A DNA stretch of 64,000 bases, from positions 1-64,000 of the forward strand of contig CAXSCR010000012.1 of the NCBI GenBank assembly GCA_964235605.1, given 5' to 3'. Every line of letters begins with the position of its first letter. The first letter of the stretch is position 1. The notes below the pieces were generated by a model. That model did no database searches. It had not been told where the DNA came from and saw only the letters and a program-made list of their open reading frames with translations. Made by a program: the position numbers and the translations under genes. The stretch is from DATCRE01 sp964235605 (GTDB lineage Bacteria > Bacteroidota > Bacteroidia > Cytophagales > Cyclobacteriaceae). Shown here one piece after another: positions 27,052 to 35,105 of the stretch.

Positions 27052-27834
27052 ATGGCAATCGTAACCTTGCTTACAGACTCCGGTGAAGGCGATCATTACG
27101 TGGCATCTATTAAGGCCAAGATAATTGGTATTAATCCCGGTGTGAGGATAGAGGATATCTGTCATAAAATCAAACCCAATGACATTGGCCACGCAGCATT
27201 TGTACTGCGCGCTGTTTTTCGTGATTTCCCGAAAGGAACCGTACACCTTGTAGGAGTCGACGCGGGAGGAAATCGTGGTGATATACCAATCGCCATTCAA
27301 CTTGAAGACCATTTCTTTGTCGGTAATGATAATGGCTTTTTCGGATTAATAAGTGACAAACCGCATCAATATATAATAGCGTTGAATTCTATTAATAGTA
27401 TTAATACCACTTTTCCTGAACGCGACATCTTTGCTCCTGCAGCTGTGAAATTGGCCAGTGGTGTTTCGCTATCTGACCTAGGCAAACCTTTGACGCAGTT
27501 TAAAAAGATGATTGATAGGCAGATAAAAGCAACAAAAAAACAAATAACTGGAAGCGTAATCCGGGTAGACAGTTTTGGAAATCTGATCACGAATATTCCT
27601 AAAGAAACATTTGAAATTTTAAGCAAGGGGAAATTATATACTATCAATTTTGGTGGTGAGAAGTTTAAGCGCATGCATATGCAATACAATCAGGCTGATC
27701 AAGGTGAATGTTGCATCGTCTTTAACAGCCTTGGACTTTTAGAAATTGGAATTTATAAAGGCAACGCTGCGGAGCTGCTTGGGCTGGATTATGATAGCGT
27801 TGTCAATATTGTTTTTGAAGAAGGAATTGTGTAG
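27052..27834 (+). CDS. SAM hydrolase (SAM hydroxide adenosyltransferase, DUF62)
   Basis: Member of the DUF62 family that hydrolyses S-adenosylmethionine to adenosine and methionine; related to fluorinases and chlorinases. The protein has 260 residues. The N-terminal SAM-binding part begins VTLLTDSGEGDHYVASIKAKI, with the family Asp (TLLTDSGEGD) and DICHKIKPNDIGHAAFVLRAVFRDFP, HLVGVDAG, FVGNDNGFFG. The C-terminal beta-barrel part has VIRVDSFGNLITNIP. The usual LTDFG is LTDSG here. The gene ends at the edge of a long inverted repeat. Upstream it is divergent from phoH with a 139-base gap. Confidence 0.9.
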   Translation: MAIVTLLTDSGEGDHYVASIKAKIIGINPGVRIEDICHKIKPNDIGHAAFVLRAVFRDFPKGTVHLVGVDAGGNRGDIPIAIQLEDHFFVGNDNGFFGLISDKPHQYIIALNSINSINTTFPERDIFAPAAVKLASGVSLSDLGKPLTQFKKMIDRQIKATKKQITGSVIRVDSFGNLITNIPKETFEILSKGKLYTINFGGEKFKRMHMQYNQADQGECCIVFNSLGLLEIGIYKGNAAELLGLDYDSVVNIVFEEGIV

Positions 27835-28045
27835 GGACGAGGGACGAAGTATGAGGGACGAGGAATGAAGTACGAAGGACGAGGGAGGAGATTCTACTGT
27901 AGTCAACGGGGCCGGTACTTTTGATGACAGAAGTGTTATTTTCATTTGCTAATTTTCACTTACTTCGTCCCTCGTATTTCGTACTTTATTTTACTTCGTC
28001 CCTCGTTCCTCGTACTTCGTACTTTCTTTACCTCGTGCTTCGTAC
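27833..28045. repeat. short-period repeat, GGGACGAAGTACGAG family, large inverted arms
   Basis: The left arm (27833-27890) iterates GGGACGAGGGACGAAG, GAGGGACGAGGAATGAAG and TACGAAGGACGAGG. The right arm (27958-28045) iterates the complements (ACTTCGTCCCTCGT, TTTCGTAC, CGTTCCTCGTACTTCGTAC). About 65 bases separate the arms. The whole tract lies between the SAM hydrolase stop codon and the tRNA-Leu promoter and could fold into a large hairpin. Confidence 0.75.
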
Positions 28046-28072
28046 TTTTTTTGACGATTTAAGCGTTGGCTA

Positions 28073-28104
28073 TTGTGTAAAATAGCAAAGTTTATTCATA
28101 TTTG
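28073..28104 (+). promoter_or_regulatory. putative promoter of tRNA-Leu
   Basis: CATATTTG at 28097-28104 is one base from the consensus TAnnTTTG, and TTG at 28073-28075 lies at about the right distance for the -33 element. The tRNA begins 9 bases after the -7 box. Confidence 0.45.
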
Positions 28105-28113
28105 CACTCCGAT

Positions 28114-28195
28114 GCCTTAGTGGCGGAACTGGTAGACGCGCACGATTCAAAATCGTGTACCGTAAGGTGTGCCGGTTCGATTCCGGCCTGAGGTA
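28114..28195 (+). tRNA. tRNA-Leu (anticodon CAA)
   Basis: Acceptor strands GCCTTAG (28114-28120) and CTGAGGT (28188-28194) pair with a terminal G-T and one internal T-G; the discriminator is A at 28195 and CCA is not encoded. The anticodon arm is CACGA-TTCAAAA-TCGTG with anticodon CAA. A variable arm follows, and the T-arm is GCCGG-TTCGATT-CCGGC. Length is 82 nt with the long variable arm of a class II tRNA. It reads the UUG codon. Confidence 0.95.
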
Positions 28196-28220
28196 CTCAA
28201 ATGATAATCAGGACTTTATA

Positions 28221-28255
28221 GGTCGATTCTTAAAAAGAATCGGCCTCTTTTGTTT
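28221..28255 (+). terminator. Rho-independent terminator after tRNA-Leu
   Basis: GGTCGATTCT (28221-28230) pairs with AGAATCGGCC (28236-28245) with one G-T pair and a 5-nt loop, followed by TCTTTTGTTTT. Confidence 0.75.
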
Positions 28256-28306
28256 TAGGCATTATGCTAGGATTATGCTAGAAGTCGCGCCAGTATTAGG
28301 ACTTTT

Positions 28307-28476
28307 ATGAAATTCGAACCAAAAAAAAAGGTCGTATTTATCAATGGTAAACCCATCGCGGTTACTCACACGGACTTAGTAAATCTTAGTTCTGATTTAA
28401 TTATTGCTATCCAATTAAGGACTACGAAAAAGCAGCACAAATTAGATATTGGATGAAGGAGGTTGATACAAAATAA
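28307..28476 (+). pseudogene. possible frameshifted small UVR-motif protein
   Basis: An ATG at 28307 opens a 49-codon frame beginning MKFEPKKKVVFINGKPIAV. In a neighbouring frame, near 28405-28476, the sequence reads YPIKDYEKAAQIRYWMKEVD and then a stop. That segment resembles the UvrB/UvrC (UVR) motif D-Y-E-x-A-A-x-x-R. One frameshift would join the two parts into a protein of about 55 residues. It lies just downstream of tRNA-Leu. It could also be two unrelated frames. Confidence 0.3.
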
Positions 28477-28963
28477 ATCTGGAGTAAAGATACAGCTCAA
28501 TTTTACATAGTAAATAAAGTCTATAGAATTAATAGATTTATATTTAAAAATGTTTGGATAAGGATTTTACAAAAATTATGTTTGTCTCTCGATTCGTAGA
28601 GTATTTAACTATTTAAGTTTTAACAAATATTGAAATGAAGAAAATTACTACTATGTCACGTCTCATAGGAATCTTTTCCTGTTGTTGCTAAATCATCAGT
28701 ACCTTTCTAATGATATGCTTCATCGGTAGATGAAATTCATAATCATTGTAACCCATTTGCCAATGCTTAATATGCACACTCCTGTTCAATATTTTTAGAT
28801 TTAGAAATAAGGATCCGAAATAGCAAATAATTCATCATACACTTGAAATGAATTCAATGAATCTATAGTAATCATTAAAAACTTAAGGTAGTTGAAGCAA
28901 AGACATTATTTCTGACCTTTAAAATTTACATATATATATAATTTCAACATTAAGAAAAACCAT
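28477..28963. other. A+T-rich region upstream of the encapsulin operon
   Basis: About 490 bases with no convincing gene and no clear match to the Bacteroidota promoter consensus. An 18-codon frame at about 28635 (MKKITTMSRLIGIFSCCC then stop) looks like the start of a lipoprotein cut short. The region just before the encapsulin ATG holds an alternating AT tract (ACATATATATATAAT, about 28929-28943). The operon promoter must lie here. Confidence 0.45.
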
Positions 28964-29887
28964 ATGTCCGAACATAACCCACAACAACAAACAGCCCTTG
29001 GCGATGTAGCCGCAAGACAACTAGCTGTTGCCACGCGTACAGTCCCCCAACTCTCTACCATCAGCCCCAGATGGCTGACTCATTTGTTAAACTGGATTCC
29101 AGTTGAATCAGGTATCTATCGGGTTAATAGAGTGAAAGATGCCAGCAGTGTTCAGGTAGATTGTTCTGCACGCGATGAGCGTGAATTGCCGCAAACCTTT
29201 GTCGATTACATTGAAAACCCAAGAGAATATTTATTAAGTGCTGTCAATACAGTGTTGGACGTTCATACGCGTGTATCAGATTTATACAGCAAACCTTATA
29301 ACCAAATAGGTGAACAACTAAGGCTTACCATAGAAACAATTAAAGAACGCCAGGAAAGTGAACTGATAAATAATAAAGAATATGGACTGCTTCACAGCAT
29401 AGCGCCGCAACAGCGCATTAAGACACGCATTGGCCCACCAACGCCAGATGATTTTGATGAGTTGATTACCAAAGTATGGAAAGAGCCAGGATTCTTTTTG
29501 TTACATCCGCTTACTATTGCAGCGTTTGGCCGTGAATGTACACGCAAAGGTGTGCCACCGCCAACAGTATCATTATTCGGTTCACAATTTATAACATGGC
29601 GAGGCATCCCACTTATACCTTCGGATAAATTGCCGATTGAGAATAACAAATCCAAAATCTTATTAATCCGTACAGGCGAAAGCCGTCAGGGTGTTGTGGG
29701 GCTTTATCAACCAGGTCTGCCCGGTGAACAATCTCCTGGATTATCAGTACGCTTCATGGGTATTAATGATAAGGCCATTGCGTCGTACCTGGTATCGTTA
29801 TATTGCTCACTTGCCGTTTTGGTAGATGATGCTATAGCCGTTTTAGATGATGTCGAAATTGGAAATTACCATGAATACAAATACTGA
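28964..29887 (+). CDS. family 2A encapsulin nanocompartment shell protein (SrpI-like)
   Basis: Predicted to self-assemble into an icosahedral protein shell with the HK97 phage capsid fold. The protein has 307 residues, right for family 2A, with no inserted cyclic-nucleotide-binding domain (which would make it 2B). The N-terminal arm and following segment (residues 11-57, containing ALGDVAARQLAVATRTVPQL, STISPRWLTHLLNWIPVESG and IYRVNRV) are very close to the SrpI signature. Other shared blocks are FVDYIENPREYLLSAVNTVLDVHTRVSDLYS, LRLTIETIKERQE, RIGPPTPDDFDELITKVWKEPGFFLLHP and a C-terminal VGLYQPGLPGEQSPGLSVRFMGI. The next gene overlaps the 3' end and encodes the expected cargo, which supports the call strongly. 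No signal peptide: cytoplasmic. Confidence 0.93.
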   Translation: MSEHNPQQQTALGDVAARQLAVATRTVPQLSTISPRWLTHLLNWIPVESGIYRVNRVKDASSVQVDCSARDERELPQTFVDYIENPREYLLSAVNTVLDVHTRVSDLYSKPYNQIGEQLRLTIETIKERQESELINNKEYGLLHSIAPQQRIKTRIGPPTPDDFDELITKVWKEPGFFLLHPLTIAAFGRECTRKGVPPPTVSLFGSQFITWRGIPLIPSDKLPIENNKSKILLIRTGESRQGVVGLYQPGLPGEQSPGLSVRFMGINDKAIASYLVSLYCSLAVLVDDAIAVLDDVEIGNYHEYKY

Positions 29888-31943
29888 TTTTACAGGCGTG
29901 CCACATGCTGATGCCATGGCGAAGCTGGCCAATGAAATTTTTAAAGCAGCACCGGGAAGAAACCCTGATTTGCCTTTTAAACAGCAAGGATATGGTGATC
30001 CGCTTCTTCAGCAAGGGCAGGTAAACGATCTTGGAAATCCGCAGACCAGTCTATATGATCCGCATGTTAAAGCATTATCAGAAAGTGGCGCATCTCCTTC
30101 TTCGGTATCGCCGCATGATGTTAATGAATTAAAAAGTTTTCAGACAAGTTCAACTGTTCCTCCCAACCCGGCTTCTGGTACAAGATCAGTAGCAGCAGGT
30201 AGTGGCATTTCACCATCAGCAATAAACCAGGGAAATGCGGTTGATCTTAGAAATCCACGAACAAGCTTTAATGATCCTCACCTTCACCAACCTAATACAA
30301 GTTCAACCTCTTCAGTAGAGCATAAAGATTTCAATGTTCCCTCTCTTGCTTTTTCAATTGTGAATTCTTTTGGGTTAGGATATATACCCAAGTCCATTGG
30401 TGGTAGCGACATATCGGTGTCTGGCTTTAAACCTGATATACTAAATAACGCTGGCTATGCCTCTTACCTAAAGCAAAGTACACATCCTAAAAACATTTCG
30501 CGTACGCCTGATATCAGCGCTATACATGATACAGGCAGGTACTTACCTTATGCATCACAACAACCTTTTGAAGGCGAACTGCAAGAAACATTAAAATATA
30601 TTCATAATCCCTCAGCAATATCACAATTACCTTCGACGGAACCCGCCTACTATTTTTTTCGTGACAATAAAAAAGAAGCAAAACAAAATGCACATGGTGT
30701 TACGCATGCACCGTTAGATGTCAACCTTATTAAACGCGATTTTCCCATTCTTCAGGAACGTGTTAATGGACGCCCACTGATTTGGCTGGATAATGCAGCA
30801 ACCACACAGAAACCAAAACAGGTTATTGATCGCATCAGTTATTTTTACGAGCATGAAAACTCTAACATTCACAGGGCAGCACACGAGCTGGCAGCACGAG
30901 CAACAGATGCTTATGAAGGTGCACGACAAAAGGTACAGGTATTTCTAAACGCAAATTCGATAAATGAAATTGTATTTGTGCGGGGAACTACAGAAGGCAT
31001 TAACCTTGTGGCTAAAAGCTGGGGCGAACAAAATCTGCATGCCGGAGATGAGATCATCGTAAGCCATCTTGAGCACCATGCTAACATTGTTCCATGGCAG
31101 CAATTGGCTGCAAAGAAAAATCTTAAGCTAAAAGTTATACCCGTTGATGATGACGGGCAGATTATCATTGATGAATACGCAAAACTATTAAACGGTAGAA
31201 CGAAGCTAGTTTCTATAACACAAGTATCAAATGCTTTGGGTACTATAACGCCTGTTAAACAAGTTATTGACATGGCCCACAGTACCGGTGCTAAGGTATT
31301 AGTAGATGGTGCGCAATCAGTCTCACACATGCGTGTAGATGTTCAGGCACTTAACTGCGACTGGTTTGTTTTCTCTGGTCATAAAGTTTTTGGTCCTACT
31401 GGTATTGGGGCTCTATATGGAAAAGAGAATTTATTAAATGAAACACAACCATGGCAGGGTGGCGGCAACATGATAATGGACGTTACTTTTGAATATACTA
31501 AATATCACAATTCGCCTTCAAGGTTTGAAGCCGGTACAGGCAACATTGCCGATGCAGTTGGCTTGGGCGCAGCCATAGATTATGTTACACGTATTGGTAT
31601 AGATTTGATAAGTCAATATGAACATTATTTATTATTGTATGCAACCAAGCTGTTAAAAGATATTCCCGGCTTACACTTAATTGGTACAGCGCCAGACAAA
31701 GCCAGTGTGTTATCATTTGTGTTTGATGGCTATCGTACAGAAGAGGTTGGTACTGTGCTTAATCAGCAAGGCATTGCTGTACGTACAGGGCATCATTGCG
31801 CACAACCTATCTTACGCAGATTTGGTCTGGAAACTACCGTGCGACCATCGTTGGCATTTTACAACACTTGCTCGGATATTGATACGCTGGCCGATACGTT
31901 GTATAAATTAAGAAGCGGCCATGCACGGGCTTTAAAAAAATAG
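29871..31943 (+). CDS. encapsulin-targeted cysteine desulfurase (SufS/CsdA type) with long N-terminal extension
   Basis: PLP enzyme converting cysteine to alanine and an enzyme-bound persulfide, predicted cargo of the shell encoded just upstream. I prefer the ATG at 29871 (690 residues); an ATG at 29847 would add 8 residues. Either start overlaps the shell gene. Residues 1 to about 280 are a Ser/Pro/Asn-rich, probably disordered extension absent from ordinary SufS (~410 residues). It contains DLGNPQTSLYDPH (53-65) and DLRNPRTSFNDPH (125-137). The catalytic part starts near DVNLIKRDFPIL and has WLDNAATTQKP, HLEHHANIVPWQ, LVDGAQSVSHM, the PLP Lys505 in FSGHKVFGPTG and the persulfide Cys643 in RTGHHCAQP. 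All active-site residues are present. Confidence 0.93.
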   Translation: MNTNTDFTGVPHADAMAKLANEIFKAAPGRNPDLPFKQQGYGDPLLQQGQVNDLGNPQTSLYDPHVKALSESGASPSSVSPHDVNELKSFQTSSTVPPNPASGTRSVAAGSGISPSAINQGNAVDLRNPRTSFNDPHLHQPNTSSTSSVEHKDFNVPSLAFSIVNSFGLGYIPKSIGGSDISVSGFKPDILNNAGYASYLKQSTHPKNISRTPDISAIHDTGRYLPYASQQPFEGELQETLKYIHNPSAISQLPSTEPAYYFFRDNKKEAKQNAHGVTHAPLDVNLIKRDFPILQERVNGRPLIWLDNAATTQKPKQVIDRISYFYEHENSNIHRAAHELAARATDAYEGARQKVQVFLNANSINEIVFVRGTTEGINLVAKSWGEQNLHAGDEIIVSHLEHHANIVPWQQLAAKKNLKLKVIPVDDDGQIIIDEYAKLLNGRTKLVSITQVSNALGTITPVKQVIDMAHSTGAKVLVDGAQSVSHMRVDVQALNCDWFVFSGHKVFGPTGIGALYGKENLLNETQPWQGGGNMIMDVTFEYTKYHNSPSRFEAGTGNIADAVGLGAAIDYVTRIGIDLISQYEHYLLLYATKLLKDIPGLHLIGTAPDKASVLSFVFDGYRTEEVGTVLNQQGIAVRTGHHCAQPILRRFGLETTVRPSLAFYNTCSDIDTLADTLYKLRSGHARALKK

Positions 31944-31977
31944 ATTCGGAACAATATAATTCTATACTGGAGCGAAC

Positions 31978-32808
31978 ATGAAGAACGAAAAAACGAAAAC
32001 TTTTATTGATCTATTATATAAAACTCACGCTGCTGAATGGGAAGCAACACCATCAACACAAGTTGCTATTACATGGCTTATTAACTTGCTTGAATATTTG
32101 TTTCCTAACAATAGTCTTAATAAGCAATCTACCTATGAAGGTATTCTCAAAAAAAATCAAATTGATTTAGAAAACATTTTACTAAGCTATCTGGACCCCG
32201 GCGATATTGACATTGAAGAAACGGTGAGCTCTTTTTATAATTCACTGGAAATGATCTATCAGAACCTACGGCTTGATGCAACAAAAATTTATGAGAATGA
32301 TCCTGCCGCTACCAGTATTCATGAAGTAATAATTTCCTACCCAGGCTTTTATGCAATAGCTGTGTATCGAATTGCTAATCAACTGTCACGTTTGTCAATC
32401 CCCATTCTGCCCCGTATACTAAGCGAACATGCTCATGGAAAGACAGGAATCGAAATACATCCAAGTGCTAGGATAGACGTGCCCTTTTTTATCGATCATG
32501 GTACTGGCATTGTAATAGGCGCCACCACAGTAATTGGTAAAAATGTTAGCATTTATCAAGGAGTTACATTAGGCGCACTTCAGGTCAGCAAAGATTTGGC
32601 TGACGAAAAAAGACATCCTACAGTAGAAGATAACGTTATCATTTATGCGCGCTCAACAATCTTAGGTGGCAATACCCTAATTGGCAAAAATAGCATAATT
32701 GGTGGCAGTGTATTTTTAACAGAGTCCGTAAGTCCAAATTCAAATGTGTTTAATACCCACAAGTTAAGAATTGAAACCAAAATTAAATCTGAAAGGGCGT
32801 TGGTCTAA
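31978..32808 (+). CDS. serine O-acetyltransferase (CysE/EpsC-like)
   Basis: Makes O-acetylserine from serine and acetyl-CoA, the precursor of cysteine. The protein has 276 residues: an N-terminal helical region (about 1-150, with YPGFYAIAVYRIANQLSRLSIPILPRILSEHAHGKTG), then a left-handed hexapeptide beta-helix (EIHPSARIDVPFFIDHGTGIVIGATTVIGKNVSIYQGVTLGA and ILGGNTLIGKNSIIGGSVFL). The catalytic His is in FIDHGTGIVIG. It follows the cysteine desulfurase by 34 bases on the same strand, and serine acetyltransferase genes are a known companion of family 2A encapsulins. It likely supplies cysteine to the desulfurase. Convergent with the DUF3179 gene, 47 bases away. Confidence 0.92.
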   Translation: MKNEKTKTFIDLLYKTHAAEWEATPSTQVAITWLINLLEYLFPNNSLNKQSTYEGILKKNQIDLENILLSYLDPGDIDIEETVSSFYNSLEMIYQNLRLDATKIYENDPAATSIHEVIISYPGFYAIAVYRIANQLSRLSIPILPRILSEHAHGKTGIEIHPSARIDVPFFIDHGTGIVIGATTVIGKNVSIYQGVTLGALQVSKDLADEKRHPTVEDNVIIYARSTILGGNTLIGKNSIIGGSVFLTESVSPNSNVFNTHKLRIETKIKSERALV

Positions 32809-32855
32809 ACAACGAGAACCTATGTCTAAGTTCTTTTATTAAAACGAAGAAACGT

Positions 32856-33995
32856 TTACTTGTAAACCTCCGTTGCTGGATGAAATTCTTTCAAGCTGTG
32901 CCAGAACTCCTGGTATACCTGTACTGACCTTAGTTTGCTTCCATCCACACTTCTGCCAAGCAAATCATAGCTGCAATGCATGCCGATTAGTGAATCATTT
33001 CTGAGTGTTAATTGATTAGCATTGTCTCTCTTGAAAGCCGCAACACTTTGTCCGTCAGAAGCAATAGCAATGACGATCGGCATATTTGCTACCTCATCGT
33101 TTAGTACTTCTAATTCCTTCACCTGAGTCCAGTCGTAAGCCTTAGACTTGCCATCAATCTGAATTCCCAGTACCCAGGATTTATCCTTCCACGACATTGA
33201 ATCAGTTCTGGTCAACTTGCCCTTGCTTTTTCCTTTTTCAAAACGACCCAATGTATCATAACTTTCATGTGAGGTGGTTTCAGCTTGCATGACCTTCCCA
33301 AAAGGATGGAGAGAAAAGAACATGCTTAGTGTATATTGATTCGATGCTACTTCGGGTAACACCTTTCCGTTCAGGGGACCTGCTATCGCTTCCCCCGTAG
33401 CCTGCCGCCACCAGCTCTTTGTTGTCTCGTCTTCAAACATTGCGTTAAAATGATCCATTCCTACGAGTCTGAAATTCTCCATCCTTCCATCGACTACAGG
33501 TTCAAAGACCCTTCCGGTACGACAAACATTGCAATATGTTACCATAATAGGTCTGCCCGCAATCGTGTCTCTTACCTGATGATGATACTGGATGTAACGA
33601 ATGGGATAGGCTTTTGCTTCCGTGTTGTGATATACGCCAAGAACCAGGCTACTATCTGTTAATGTGTTTTCAGACTTTGACTTGAAGACCAATGATTCGG
33701 GTTGCAGAAACATGTGATCTGCAGTCATTTGAAAGTTGAAGACATACACAATGGCAACAACCGGCAATAATGCAATGAGTGGAATCCATTTTTTATTCGT
33801 ACTAAAAGCAGAAACACTTCCTGCAAGAATCATCGCTCCAAAAGCTATCCTGAATATCCATCGCCAGGAATATAAGAAGTAGGCCGTATCAATTGTCTCA
33901 AATTGCTGACTCCCCGGCATCGGCATAATGAAATACACATTCAGTATTTCGAATAGCGCCAGGCCAGCAAGTCCGAAATAGAATATCTTTTTCAT
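32856..33995 (-). CDS. DUF3179 domain-containing membrane protein
   Basis: Last gene of a six-gene minus-strand operon. I place the start at 33995 (MKKIFYFGLAGLALFEILNVYF), 10 bases after the previous stop; an upstream ATG at 34031 would overlap that gene. Three membrane segments fill the first ~105 residues. The remainder is a DUF3179 domain, outside the membrane by topology, with its markers AYPIRYIQYHHQVRDTIAGRPIMVTYCNVCRTG and MENFRLVGMDHFNAMFEDETTKSWWRQATGEAIAGPLNG. The CNVC pair could bind metal or be redox-active. Family function is unknown. The association with AhpD-like CxxC proteins suggests thiol or peroxide chemistry, but this is inference. Confidence 0.82.
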   Translation of the reverse strand: MKKIFYFGLAGLALFEILNVYFIMPMPGSQQFETIDTAYFLYSWRWIFRIAFGAMILAGSVSAFSTNKKWIPLIALLPVVAIVYVFNFQMTADHMFLQPESLVFKSKSENTLTDSSLVLGVYHNTEAKAYPIRYIQYHHQVRDTIAGRPIMVTYCNVCRTGRVFEPVVDGRMENFRLVGMDHFNAMFEDETTKSWWRQATGEAIAGPLNGKVLPEVASNQYTLSMFFSLHPFGKVMQAETTSHESYDTLGRFEKGKSKGKLTRTDSMSWKDKSWVLGIQIDGKSKAYDWTQVKELEVLNDEVANMPIVIAIASDGQSVAAFKRDNANQLTLRNDSLIGMHCSYDLLGRSVDGSKLRSVQVYQEFWHSLKEFHPATEVYK

Positions 33996-34005
33996 GTTGT
34001 GTTGA

Positions 34006-34554
34006 TCAGTTGTTGGGATTATAATTTGCATAGCCTTCTTCAGCGCGGGCTTTTGCCCTGTTGATGTAAAACATTCTATCCTGCGGAGCCCAGGTTCCTA
34101 AACCGTCTACGTAACGATTGAACATACAGAAGGCAGCGGCGATAAGAACAGTATCGTGTATTTCAAGATCAGTGGCACCAAAGCCTTTTGCACTTTCAAC
34201 CTGTTCTGTTGTTACATGCTTTCCACCTTTCTGAACGCTTGCTGCAACGGAGAGTAGTGCTTTTAGTTTGTCAGAGATAGGAGACCCATCTGCATTTTGC
34301 TTAACGCCATCGATGAAAGTCATATCACATTCAAGGTAATGCTGTGCGATACCACCATGCGCATTCTGGCAAAAGAAACAATCATTCAGGTACGACACGT
34401 AGGTTGCAATTAATTCTCGTTCTCCTCTGGAGAGCGAGTTCTCACCTCTCAGCAGTACCTCTGCCAGATCATTCAATGGTTTTGATGTTTCGGGTCTTAA
34501 AGCCATAGGGCCTCTGATACCAGGGAGTCCTTCCTGAAGTTTGATGTGTGCCAT
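34006..34554 (-). CDS. AhpD-like / carboxymuconolactone decarboxylase family protein, copy 1
   Basis: Alkylhydroperoxidase-D-like protein of 182 residues, cytoplasmic. The CMD-family motif is intact: E-R-E-L-I-A-T-x-V-S, then C59-F-F-C62-Q-N-A-H66, the redox pair and proton-relay histidine of AhpD. The second half contains the family's helical segment SDKLKALLSVAASVQKGGKHVTTEQVESAKGFGATDLEIHDTVLIAAAFCMFNRYVDGL. It starts within one base of the previous stop codon, so translation is coupled. Paralogous to the products of 34554-35105 and 39127-39687, aligned without gaps at the motif. The substrate is unknown; a peroxide or an organic acid are both possible. Confidence 0.88.
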   Translation of the reverse strand: MAHIKLQEGLPGIRGPMALRPETSKPLNDLAEVLLRGENSLSRGERELIATYVSYLNDCFFCQNAHGGIAQHYLECDMTFIDGVKQNADGSPISDKLKALLSVAASVQKGGKHVTTEQVESAKGFGATDLEIHDTVLIAAAFCMFNRYVDGLGTWAPQDRMFYINRAKARAEEGYANYNPNN

Positions 34555-35105
34555 TATTGTTTAGGTTGTTGAGGTAAAACATATCCCATGGTGGCCAAAC
34601 GTTTACCCATGAGTTCATATTCTTTCGGATCGGTTGGTGTTAGAGAAGCCAACCCGTCTACGTAGCGGTTGAACATGGAGAATTTTGCTGCAATAAGTAC
34701 AGTGTCATGAATGTCACGATCGCCAGCGCCATGCTCTCTTGCTTCGGCTACGTCTTCGTCGGTAACAAGCTTTCCACTTTGTTGAACTTTTCCGGCGATG
34801 TTAAGCAACGCCTTCATTTTGTTGCTCAATAGCGGTGTCGATTGATTGTGAATCACACAATCGACAATTCCGCGCTTATCTTTAAAAAGTTCGCGGGCAG
34901 CTGCAGCATGACTGCTCATACAAAATGTGCAATTGTTTCGTGCTGAAACGTGTGTCGCTATTAGTTCTCGCTCAGCCGGAGTAAGCGGCGAGGGGTCTCT
35001 TAGAATAACCTGCGCCAGATCATAAAGATGCTTGCCAGTATCAGGCCGGAACATCACTAAACTTCTTATGCCCGGAACTCCTTCCGGAACTTCAATATGT
35101 GCCAT
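34554..35105 (-). CDS. AhpD-like / carboxymuconolactone decarboxylase family protein, copy 2
   Basis: Second of three paralogs in one operon, 183 residues. It starts MAHIEVPEGVPGIRSLVMFRPDTG, closely matching copy 1 (MAHIKLQEGLPGIRG), and has the same catalytic positions: C59-T-F-C62-M-S-S-H66 preceded by ERELIATHVSARNN. The stop/start junctions with both neighbours overlap by one base. The copies differ enough in the surrounding helices to suggest distinct partners or a hetero-oligomer; AhpD proteins are normally homotrimers or hexamers. The identity of the reductant that would regenerate the CxxC is not given by the context. Confidence 0.88.
   Translation of the reverse strand: MAHIEVPEGVPGIRSLVMFRPDTGKHLYDLAQVILRDPSPLTPAERELIATHVSARNNCTFCMSSHAAAARELFKDKRGIVDCVIHNQSTPLLSNKMKALLNIAGKVQQSGKLVTDEDVAEAREHGAGDRDIHDTVLIAAKFSMFNRYVDGLASLTPTDPKEYELMGKRLATMGYVLPQQPKQ

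Noticed and set aside
27833..28045. repeat tract as a CRISPR array
   Set aside because: The words vary in length and spacing, there are no unique spacers of constant size, and no cas genes occur in the window.
28114..28300. integrase gene or att duplication beside tRNA-Leu
   Set aside because: I could not find a tyrosine-recombinase motif or a second copy of the tRNA 3' end in the window.
28964..29887. shell protein as a prophage capsid
   Set aside because: There are no phage genes (portal, protease, terminase, tail) nearby, and the cargo desulfurase overlaps it. The sequence matches SrpI-type encapsulins instead.
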